Of a stretch of 43,314 nucleotides of DNA, positions 25,038 through 31,688 are shown in pieces (position 1 is the first letter of the stretch; every line of letters begins with the position of its first letter). This stretch comes from Nitrospiraceae bacterium. Its GTDB lineage: Bacteria > Nitrospirota > Nitrospiria > Nitrospirales > Nitrospiraceae. The DNA is taken from contig SYGV01000096.1 of assembly GCA_005799365.1 (NCBI GenBank), forward strand, positions 1 through 43,314, read 5' to 3'. The notes under the pieces are model-generated. The model was not told the DNA's origin, did no database searches, and worked only from the letters and a program-made list of their open reading frames with translations. The position numbers were made by a program, and so were the translations under genes.

Positions 25038-25412
25038 CTATCGGCCCGGACCGGTGAATTCGCTCGTGCCCCATGGCGGAACGGACGGGGCGAGCGGCAT
25101 CGGCTGTCCGCCTGGGCTGAGATGAGGTTGCACCGGTCTGCCATACTGGTCGGCGCTGTGGCCCAACCCATAGGCATTAATATTCGGCTGAATCGTCGGG
25201 TCAGGCGGGTTCAGACTGGACGAGCCCTGGGGGGCCCAGGAAAAGGGCCGGCCCGTCGCATCCGAGTGCACGCCAGGGCCGTAGGCGTCCTTCTGGAACG
25301 GCTGCAGGAGCGGGGGCTGCTCGCCTGGCATGGGGTAGAGCTGGGCGTGGGCAGGCAGGGCAACGAGCACGAAGAGCAGACCCGACGGGATGCGGAATCT
25401 GAGCGTGGCCAT
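25038..25412 (-). CDS. Small secreted protein with two AYGxG...GRP repeats
   Basis: 124 residues. The signal peptide 'FRIPSGLLFVLVALPAHAQ' precedes a Pro/Gly-rich mature chain with two imperfect repeats, 'DAYGPGVHSDATGRPF' and 'NAYGLGHSADQYGRPV'. It has no cysteine. GGAGG lies 8 bases before the ATG at 25412 (the track start at 25469 is too early). Likely periplasmic or exported; function unknown. It lies alone between the methylase module and a 600-base non-coding stretch. Confidence 0.7.
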   Translation of the reverse strand: MATLRFRIPSGLLFVLVALPAHAQLYPMPGEQPPLLQPFQKDAYGPGVHSDATGRPFSWAPQGSSSLNPPDPTIQPNINAYGLGHSADQYGRPVQPHLSPGGQPMPLAPSVPPWGTSEFTGPGR

Positions 25413-26009
25413 CACAGGTCCTCCCTGTTGAGGTGCACGGCTTCTCGTTCGAGCAGACGTATCGCGCATACAGTCTCTGCCTTTCCCGAGGGGAATGCAA
25501 GCGTGACACAGGGACGGATGGGACGGATTATTCGGGTATGAGGGAGGAAGTCACGTGTGGCATAAATAACACATGCGTACACGTATCGTGTGTTCGCAGC
25601 CGCTCGGATTTTCTGGAGGCGTCCGGACCTAGCCCAAAGTGGACTCAACGAGTCAATACCTAGTTACAGTGTCGGCTTTGTCAGCGCGTGACTGGGAGGT
25701 TTGTAGCAATTGTAGCAGTAGCAGGGGGGGCGGTATCCCGTTTCCGGTGTGGCCAATAGCACCGGTAGCGGAGGGAGCGCGGACCTGGGGGTAGGCGGGG
25801 CTTGTGCAACCTCTTTCGAGCCGTCAGGGGATGGCCTCACGCGTGCTCACTGGATACGCCCACACTCCTGTGGCAGAGAGAAAGCTAGGTCGTCTTGCTG
25901 CGGGGGCCTGCTTCGAGGATTTTTGGGGTGCGCTCGTCAGCTTCGAGCGGGCGAGCACGCCTACGCCCTCATGGTGCCATCGTTTCCGCTGCCAAACGTC
26001 ATTTACATA
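25413..26009. other. 600-base stretch without a clear gene
   Basis: Short overlapping ORFs have no ribosome sites or recognisable sequence. The only structure seen is GGTGCGCTCGTCAGCTTCGAGCGGGCG (about 25927-25953), a near copy of a segment at about 16325-16351, encoding ARSKLTSAP on the minus strand in both places. Confidence 0.4.
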
Positions 26010-26038
26010 TTGACAAGTGAAACTTGTCACTTTACACT
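26010..26038 (+). promoter_or_regulatory. higBA promoter with palindromic operator
   Basis: TTGACA (26010-26015), a 17-base spacer and TACACT (26033-26038). The perfect inverted repeat GACAAGT-GAA-ACTTGTC (26012-26028) covers the -35 and spacer, the expected place for HigA autorepression. The predicted transcript start coincides with the higB ATG at 26045. Confidence 0.75.
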
Positions 26039-26044
26039 CAATAG

Positions 26045-26323
26045 ATGCTACAGAGCTTCAAGCACAAAGGACTGAAACGGCTCTTTGAGGATGGCGAGAA
26101 AAAAGGCCTTCGCGCCGACTACATCGAAAAGATCGAAAATATCCTCTTTGTCTTGAACCGTACCCGCACCATTGAGGACATGAATTTGCCGGGATTCCGG
26201 TCTCATCCCCTCAAAGGCGACCTGAAAGGCTTTTATGCTGTGACCGTCCGGGCGAATTACCGCGTGATTTTCCGTCTGGAAGACGGCCACGCCTATGACA
26301 TTGACCTCATCGACTACCACTAG
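26045..26323 (+). CDS. higB: HigB-like mRNA-interferase toxin
   Basis: 92 residues of the RelE/HigB fold: 'FKHKGLKRLFEDGEKKGL', 'LNRTRTIEDMNLPGFRSHPLKGDLKGFYAVTVRANYRVIFRLEDGHAYDIDLIDYH'. HigB cleaves mRNA on the ribosome. The basic 'YRVIFR' strand and the closing DYH are family hallmarks. The toxin gene comes first, as in higBA loci. The ATG is only 6 bases after the -10 box, so the message may be leaderless. HigA follows 15 bases later. Confidence 0.92.
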   Translation: MLQSFKHKGLKRLFEDGEKKGLRADYIEKIENILFVLNRTRTIEDMNLPGFRSHPLKGDLKGFYAVTVRANYRVIFRLEDGHAYDIDLIDYH

Positions 26324-26338
26324 GAAGGAACACCCCAC

Positions 26339-26632
26339 ATGCGCATGAAGAACCCACCGCACCCCGGAAGGATTGTCAGGCAGGAGTGCATTGAACCGCT
26401 CAGCCTCACGATTACCACCGCGGCAAAGCACTTGCGCGTGACCCGCCAAGCCATCAGCAATCTCGTCAACGAGCGGGCAGGCATTTCGCCTGCAATGGCG
26501 ATCCGGCTGTCCAAGGCCTTCGGCAGCACCCCGGAAACGTGGCTGGGCTTACAGATGGATTATGACCTCGCCCAGGCGGAAAAAGACGTGGCGTCCATCA
26601 AGATCACGAAGCTTCATCCCATCGCCGTGTAG
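26339..26632 (+). CDS. higA: HigA-like antitoxin and autorepressor
   Basis: 97 residues. 'PPHPGRIVRQECIEPLSLTITTAAKHLRVTRQAISNLVNERAGISPAMAIRLSKAFGSTPETWLGLQMDYDLAQA' is the XRE-type helix-turn-helix of HigA, normal in length. It neutralises HigB and should bind the palindrome at 26012-26028. GGAAGGAA precedes the ATG, giving stronger translation than the toxin. The pair may stabilise the island. Confidence 0.94.
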   Translation: MRMKNPPHPGRIVRQECIEPLSLTITTAAKHLRVTRQAISNLVNERAGISPAMAIRLSKAFGSTPETWLGLQMDYDLAQAEKDVASIKITKLHPIAV

Positions 26633-27021
26633 AATATCCCGCCTGGGACCATCACCGGAATCCGGCTCTGCTGTCCGCCTGTTCCGACACAAGGGCGCAG
26701 GCAATGGCACGATCTTCCTGCGCATCCTCCCACGGCCACCCGAGGCCCCGGCCCGCAGCCTGCCGGACTGGTGCAGCCGGTTCACATTGATCGAACACGC
26801 ATATTCCACCATGGCGCGCTCCGAGCCGCTCGGCCGTCCATATCCGAAGCCACCCCTTCTAGGTTCCTGTCTCTATCGAAATGGCCCGCGAACTTGACCG
26901 GAACGCGGCCACCCCTCGCTCGCCTCTCCGTCGATTCCGACCCGTATGCCAGCCGCGCGGGCCAGCGTCAGGCCTCAGCTGGTTTTCCCGGCGCAGATTG
27001 GGGCAATTATTGTTCGTCTGC
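26633..27021. other. Non-coding gap between higA and the repeat cluster
   Basis: Long ORFs here are antisense extensions without ribosome sites. No tRNA-like fold or terminator is obvious. Confidence 0.35.
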
Positions 27022-27178
27022 ACCGTCCGCATCCTTCCCAATATGGGTTTTCAAGGACTTAGCGCGGACGGTCTGGATGCCCTTGCGGTCACGACCGCCC
27101 GCAGGGCCACCGACCGTCCGCAGGGCATCGGGCGTAACGCCGCTGGCAGGACCGGTTTCTTGCCTGCGCGCGGACGGT
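27022..27178. repeat. Two pairs of inverted ACCGTCCGC repeats, possible origin
   Basis: ACCGTCCGC at 27022-27030 and 27113-27121, and its complement GCGGACGGT at 27064-27072 and 27170-27178, alternate in orientation. GCGGTC-AC-GACCGC lies between them near 27085-27098. The cluster ends 8 bases from the stop of the helicase gene. It is candidate iterons, an origin or a processing structure. Confidence 0.5.
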
Positions 27179-27186
27179 GTGGACGG

Positions 27187-28896
27187 TCACGTCCCTGCGT
27201 TGTCTGGCGCGCATGGAGTGGTGATCGTAATGGTTCGACGCCTGGCCCGCCCCTCGCGCCTGAAACTGATCTCGATGCCGACCGTGCGCAGGGACATCGC
27301 TGCCCGTCGCAGTCGCCCCCCGAGCGCCCGGGGAGTCTCGGGCCAGGTCTTGGACTTGGCGCCCCGTTCGCCCACCACCTCGCCCAGGGCATCCAGAAGG
27401 TCTGCGGCGGCCCCCGTCCATACCGTCTGCGTGGTCATCATGGTGCGCACGGCGGTAGCGATCGGATCGGCGTCGATCACGCTCTCAACGGCCTCGTCAC
27501 GGTTGCCGCAGTAGGCCGACCAGAAGGTCCCGGCGGGCCACACCGCCGTCTCGCAGGCCGTCGCCCAGAGCGCGAAATCCGCCATGCGCGGGAGCGTGCC
27601 CAGGTGGGTCTCCGGCAGCCGCGTGAGGCCTTCCACCACCGCATCAAGCAGCGCGCCCAGCAGGCGAGGGCGTTCGGCCTCGAAGGCGGCCCACAGCTCT
27701 GCTTCGGGCCGGCGGCTTTCCTCCGGGATCGGTTCGAGCGTCAGGAACACGGCTCGGTCGGCCAGATCGGGCCGCGTCACGATTTCCTCGATGCCATTCA
27801 GGATCACCGGCCGCGACGCCTCAAACAACACCTCGTCCTGGTCGGAGTACAACTGGCGCACGGCAAAGCCGCCGCCGGTGGCGAGTCGGCACAGGGTGTC
27901 GGACATCCATGCCAGCAGGCCCGACACGTTGTCGAACGCCAACACATGCCCGTTATTCGCGGCAATGAACAGATCGCGGTCCTCGCGTGGCAAAGCACGC
28001 AACGGCGCGGTGTTCGGATCGAGCAGCGCGCGCAGGATGGAGGAAAACGTGGACTTGGCCGATCCCTGTTCACCCGAGAGCACGAGTACCGGATACGGCC
28101 CGCGAGGGCGCAGCACCGCCAGCGCCCATGCCACCACCAGGACGAAGTCAGCATCGGATTGAACGTTGAGAAAGGACCTGAGCGTGTCCACCGATCCGCC
28201 CGCGACCGGCATCGGCAAGGGCTGCATCCCTGCGGCGCGGCGAAAGCGGACCGGCGGGGTGTCGATCACGCGCCAGCCGGTGGCGTCAATCTCCACCGCC
28301 CGCCAAGCCTCGTCACCGAGGTCGAGATAGAGCCGGCCGTCCAGACCACCGACGCGAATATGCACGAGGCGCTCGGGGGCATCGAAATGCGCCCGGGCCT
28401 CGAGCACGTTGAGCGCCGATTGCAGCGCCTCGGAACTCACGGCCCCGCCTGTTTCCTCAAAGAAGCAACGGGCCAGCCAGCGGCGAAATCCCTTGGCGCG
28501 GATCGGCCAGGTCTCGCGGTGGCCGTTGATGTCGAGATCGGCGTAGCCCGTGTTATCCGGCGTGTGAAACAGTTCTGCCGCGTGCGCGAGATTGAGCAGG
28601 AGGTCGGCCTGCGTGGGCCCACGTCCGCCAATGTCGCCACTGGCCGCGGCGAGAGCCTCATCGAGCGCCGTCACCCGGCAGCCGGCCGTCTTCAACTGCG
28701 CCCGTAACGCCTCGAAGGCGGCCCGGTCATTCTGTTTCAGCACGGCCAATTGTTCCAGCACCTCCGGTGCAAACGGGGCCCCGGGATTGACCGTGGTTCG
28801 CTCTACCAGCCCATCCAGCGGATCACGCAGGTCCTCGGCCGCGTCAATGGCGGCGGCAATGGGATTGTGGGCCTCGTGCTTCTTGTCACTATTCAT
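27187..28896 (-). CDS. Mobile-element replicative helicase / P-loop ATPase
   Basis: 569 residues. The N-terminal half contains 'GRGPTQADLLLNLAHAAELFHTPDNTGYADLDINGHRETWPIRAKGFRRWL', common in plasmid and island primase-helicases. The ATPase core has Walker A 'LSGEQGSAKST' (273-283), 'HVLAFDNVSGL' as a Walker B-like strand and 'RPVILNGIEEIVTRPDLADRAVFLTLEPI' with a sensor and arginine finger. It should unwind the excised island for replication. The start is fixed by AGGAGG before the ATG at 28896 (the track's 29124 overlaps the primase too far). It overlaps the primase gene by 4 bases. Confidence 0.82.
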   Translation of the reverse strand: MNSDKKHEAHNPIAAAIDAAEDLRDPLDGLVERTTVNPGAPFAPEVLEQLAVLKQNDRAAFEALRAQLKTAGCRVTALDEALAAASGDIGGRGPTQADLLLNLAHAAELFHTPDNTGYADLDINGHRETWPIRAKGFRRWLARCFFEETGGAVSSEALQSALNVLEARAHFDAPERLVHIRVGGLDGRLYLDLGDEAWRAVEIDATGWRVIDTPPVRFRRAAGMQPLPMPVAGGSVDTLRSFLNVQSDADFVLVVAWALAVLRPRGPYPVLVLSGEQGSAKSTFSSILRALLDPNTAPLRALPREDRDLFIAANNGHVLAFDNVSGLLAWMSDTLCRLATGGGFAVRQLYSDQDEVLFEASRPVILNGIEEIVTRPDLADRAVFLTLEPIPEESRRPEAELWAAFEAERPRLLGALLDAVVEGLTRLPETHLGTLPRMADFALWATACETAVWPAGTFWSAYCGNRDEAVESVIDADPIATAVRTMMTTQTVWTGAAADLLDALGEVVGERGAKSKTWPETPRALGGRLRRAAMSLRTVGIEISFRREGRARRRTITITTPCAPDNAGT

Positions 28897-29789
28897 GGCG
28901 CGACCTCCTGGGTGCCAGGCGTGCGGCCCAGCAGCATGTCGTTGAAGTCCATCCCGTTCGGCGGGTGAGCGATGCGCACGCGCCGGCCCTCCCGTTTCCA
29001 GCGCCACGCGCAGGCGTGAGCGGCCGCCTCGCCAGCCTCGTCGCCATCGGCCAGTACGATCACGTTGCGCACATCCGTCGGGAGGTCGAGCACACGCAAC
29101 CCCGAGGTGGACAACGCAGCCCACGCCGGATGCCCGGTGGCCTGCATGGCCGCGAGACAGGTCTCGAGACCCTCGCCCACCATCAGCAAGTCGCGGGGTG
29201 CTGCGAGGCGTACCGCCCCGCCGCGGCAGGGCCCGAGCATCATCTTCTGCGGCTCGACGGGCGCCTTACCCGCGCCATTCCGGGCGAGAAAGGTGCGATG
29301 GATGGCCAGTGGCGCGTCGTCGGACCCGCGGGTGACCAGCGCGATCATGGCCGGCCAGGACTCGCCCGAGGGATGCTTCAGGGATGGATGGAAGCGCAGC
29401 GTCGGCGTGGCCGGCAGTCGCAGGCCACGCGATTCAAGGTAGGGTTCGATCAGGGTTCCGCCCGCCGGTTGGGCGGCCCACCAGATCGACCGCGCCGCCT
29501 CGATGCGTGTGCTGTCGTCGCGATCCGGCTCGGCCAGCGTAGTGGCCCGGCGCGAGGCGGCGCCTTGAAATCGGCGCGGATCGTGCCGTGGCCACAGGCC
29601 GCGTGCGTGCAGGTGCCTGATGACCTCGTCCTGCTCGCAGCCGGCATGGCAATGCACCAGCACCGTCCCGTCGGGGGTCTCGCGCAGCGACAGGCTCGGA
29701 GTGCGGTCATCGTGCGCGGGACAGCGCGCCGACCAGCCGCTCCCGGCCTTACGCCCGCCGAGGGCCGTGGCAATGGTGTCAGCGGTCAT
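28893..29789 (-). CDS. CHC2-zinc/Toprim primase of the island
   Basis: 298 residues. The zinc-binding part 'WSARCPAHDDRTPSLSL...VHCHAGC' supplies C23, H26, C47 and C51. The central region 'IEPYLESRGL...LRFHPSLKH' is typical of Toprim_3-type proteins. The Toprim core is 'LLMVGEGLETCLAAM' with E206 and 'NVIVLADGDEAG' with D248/D250. It makes RNA or DNA primers and works with the helicase encoded next. GGAGG lies 6 bases before the ATG at 29789; the track start at 29975 gives a disordered extension. It overlaps the gene before it by 11 bases. Confidence 0.88.
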   Translation of the reverse strand: MTADTIATALGGRKAGSGWSARCPAHDDRTPSLSLRETPDGTVLVHCHAGCEQDEVIRHLHARGLWPRHDPRRFQGAASRRATTLAEPDRDDSTRIEAARSIWWAAQPAGGTLIEPYLESRGLRLPATPTLRFHPSLKHPSGESWPAMIALVTRGSDDAPLAIHRTFLARNGAGKAPVEPQKMMLGPCRGGAVRLAAPRDLLMVGEGLETCLAAMQATGHPAWAALSTSGLRVLDLPTDVRNVIVLADGDEAGEAAAHACAWRWKREGRRVRIAHPPNGMDFNDMLLGRTPGTQEVAP

Positions 29790-30009
29790 GGCGCACCTCC
29801 GCGGTCTCGAGGGGGGCCGCCACGGGAGGAGCGTTCGCAGGGGCTGGCGGTGCAGCCCGCGACCATTCGGCGAGGATGGCAAAGAAGCCGGTGACGGGCT
29901 CGGTTCGTGGCCGGGCGTCCTCATCGGTGAGGGGGCACCGAAGGCGTGGGTGCCAGCGCGCGGAGGTCGGCTCAATCAGGGGGGGACGTGTCGCGTGTGG
30001 TGATTCCAT
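29779..30009 (-). CDS. Small hypothetical protein before the primase
   Basis: 76 residues, Pro/Ala/Arg-rich, with a possible short helix 'VTGFFAILAEWSRA'. GAGG lies 8 bases before the ATG at 30009, and the gene overlaps the primase start by 11 bases, so it is likely translated. No family is recognised. Its position matches small accessory ORFs of island replication operons. Confidence 0.55.
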   Translation of the reverse strand: MESPHATRPPLIEPTSARWHPRLRCPLTDEDARPRTEPVTGFFAILAEWSRAAPPAPANAPPVAAPLETAEVRHDR

Positions 30010-30142
30010 CGAAGACCTCACGCTCGGCGTGTCGCCGCGCGTGCCTTTTGAGTCTCCGATCTCGGAATCCCACCGATGATGCTGGACTTACGTGATGTGT
30101 ATTGTGAGCGTCCCCATCACAGGGATCGCCATGGCGCCGGCG

Positions 30143-30445
30143 TTAGCGCGGCAGTTCTTCCTCGGGAATGGTGAATTTGTGAGACTTCCCGGCCTCGATC
30201 ACGAGTTCGCGCTTTTTTGCGTTCCCGATGCCGCCTGAAATCGAGCAGCGAAAGTACCCGTGTTGGAGTCCATCAAGGACAATCTGTGTGAGCCGGCCCA
30301 ACGCTTCCCGGCACTGCGGACCGCCAGCTGGCCCGACATCAATCGGGCGTGAGTCGTTATGCATGGTGAGCCCTTTCATATCTTTGATTGTGAACGCGAC
30401 GGCCAACAGCTGAACGCTGTGGGTATCCCCATGCACATCCAGCAC
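30143..30445 (-). CDS. Hypothetical protein of the island replication operon
   Basis: 100 residues from a GTG with GGGAG 6 bases upstream. An ATG at 30364 would give 73 residues. Sequence: 'VLDVHGDTHSVQLLAVAFTIKDMKG', then 'CREALGRLTQIVLDGLQHGYFRCSISGGIGNAKKRELVIEAGKSHKFTIPEEELPR'. The second half reads as a small basic alpha/beta domain. No family is recognised. It is in the leftward operon between xis and the primase. Confidence 0.55.
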   Translation of the reverse strand: MLDVHGDTHSVQLLAVAFTIKDMKGLTMHNDSRPIDVGPAGGPQCREALGRLTQIVLDGLQHGYFRCSISGGIGNAKKRELVIEAGKSHKFTIPEEELPR

Positions 30446-30583
30446 GTCCTACTCCCACGGGGACGATGACGGCACACCAAGACCGTGTGCTGGCCCTCGG
30501 CCCGCACGAAAACTCGCGCGTCGTTCGCCCCGGTGGGGATCGCTGGGGGCCAGCCACCTGGACGGGGGCATGTCAGATCAAGG

Positions 30584-30823
30584 TCACTCATCGCGATTCG
30601 CACCGGTTGCCATGGCGGCTGAGCACCGCGGTTCGCCCGGCCCGATCGGTTCTCGGTAGCTCTCCCGGATGAGCCGCGTGACGGCGTCAGCCGGAACGCG
30701 AATCGCCCGCCCAATTTTATAGTAGCCGATGCGCTTCTCCAGGACCCACTTTCTCACGGTCGCCTCTCGAAGCCCCAATTGCTCGCTCGCCTCCCGCACG
30801 GTCAGCAATCGTTCAGCTGCCAT
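30584..30823 (-). CDS. Excisionase / AlpA-like helix-turn-helix protein
   Basis: 79 residues. 'RLLTVREASEQLGLREATVRKWVLEKRIGYYKIGRAIRVPADAVTRLIRES' is a winged HTH_17 / MerR-like domain typical of excisionases and AlpA-type regulators. It would direct the integrase towards excision and perhaps control the overlapping promoters. GGAGG is 6 bases before the ATG at 30823; the track start at 30925 lies upstream of the promoter and is rejected. Confidence 0.82.
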   Translation of the reverse strand: MAAERLLTVREASEQLGLREATVRKWVLEKRIGYYKIGRAIRVPADAVTRLIRESYREPIGPGEPRCSAAMATGANRDE

Positions 30824-30838
30824 TCCACACCTCCATCC

Positions 30839-30953
30839 TTGAGCAACCTTGCAACCCCTTACCATTGAGCGTATAATAATGAAATGAGCTACTATTGTCA
30901 ATAGATCAACGGCACCGTTGAGCACAAGGACCGCCCCGGCTACGATCGCTCAA
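30839..30953. promoter_or_regulatory. Overlapping divergent promoters with TTGAGC boxes (xis/int switch)
   Basis: Minus strand: TTGACA (30896-30901), 17 bases, TATTAT (30873-30878), driving xis. Plus strand: TTGCAA (30849-30854), 17 bases, TATAAT (30872-30877), driving the zinc-finger and integrase genes. The two -10 elements share the same bases. TTGAGC occurs at 30839, 30865 and 30918 (plus) and 30948 (minus), with ACCRTTGAGC repeated at 30861 and 30914. These are candidate operators. Confidence 0.75.
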
Positions 30954-30974
30954 CTGACTAAGAATGGAGGCGAC

Positions 30975-31688
30975 ATGACTCAACGACCGCCATCCGACAC
31001 CGCGCTCAATCAAGCCTGGGCTCGAATCGGCTTTTCACCCTGGCATCACATGGCATGGTTTGCGAGGCTGGCCAACACGACCGTGAGGACCCTGAGTCCT
31101 GGGGATGTTCAAAACTTACAGGATGAGTGTCAGGCCATTAGGATGACCCCTATTGCGTTCCACCCCACTCAGCCCGATCGAAAGCGATACCCGTTTCTGC
31201 ACGGAGGTGTCGGATCTTTCGCCCCGACCTTGCTTGAGTTAAAGAATATCTGCGAGGTCATCGCCCTCCATCTCAACCGCCTTGCGGACGGCCAAAGCAC
31301 CACCTGCGGCCCCATTCACGTGGACCACACCATTAGGCTTACGAAATCCACCGATGTCGAACGACAGGCTGGGTATCCTCCCTATCGCATTAACCCACTC
31401 CTCATCTTTAGCAAGGGCGACACCTGGGCGGATGAATTTTTGTTCCGCATGACGCAATTACTCGAACTCCCGCGGAGAGGCCGCACGTTGTTCGTCGACT
31501 CCATACGGCGGTGTCCCCACTGCCAGCAGGTATTTGTCCAGCTCCGCCGCCATGCCACCTACTGTGGACGGAAATGCCACTCGGTCGCGGGGATGCAAAA
31601 CGCCAGGGCTGCCGCAAAGGAACAACACCAGGGCCCCAGCACGAAACAAAGAAAGGGACCACGTCATGGCAAGAAAACACGGCATTGA
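30975..31688 (+). CDS. Protein with C-terminal CGNR-like zinc finger, before integrase
   Basis: 237 residues. The N-terminal 180 residues are unfamiliar. The C-terminus 'RRCPHCQQVFVQLRRHATYCGRKCHSVAGMQNARAA' has CxxC...CxxxC spacing like the CGNR zinc finger, a nucleic-acid-binding element. GGAGG is present 4 bases before the ATG at 30975. It overlaps the integrase start by 23 bases, so the two are translated together. It may regulate or assist recombination. The final 30 residues are very basic. Confidence 0.7.
   Translation: MTQRPPSDTALNQAWARIGFSPWHHMAWFARLANTTVRTLSPGDVQNLQDECQAIRMTPIAFHPTQPDRKRYPFLHGGVGSFAPTLLELKNICEVIALHLNRLADGQSTTCGPIHVDHTIRLTKSTDVERQAGYPPYRINPLLIFSKGDTWADEFLFRMTQLLELPRRGRTLFVDSIRRCPHCQQVFVQLRRHATYCGRKCHSVAGMQNARAAAKEQHQGPSTKQRKGPRHGKKTRH

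Noticed and set aside
27022-27178. CRISPR-like repeats
   Set aside because: The units are 9 bases, alternate in orientation and have unequal spacing, unlike CRISPR.
26881-28707. 608-residue plus-strand ORF
   Set aside because: Antisense to the helicase gene; low-complexity Arg/Gly/Pro composition and no ribosome site.
30376-30591. 71-residue minus-strand ORF starting in an ATGAGTGA overlap with xis
   Set aside because: The placement is attractive, but the end (Cys/Trp-rich) is the wrong frame of the following gene and overlaps it by 70 bases. Coding is doubtful.
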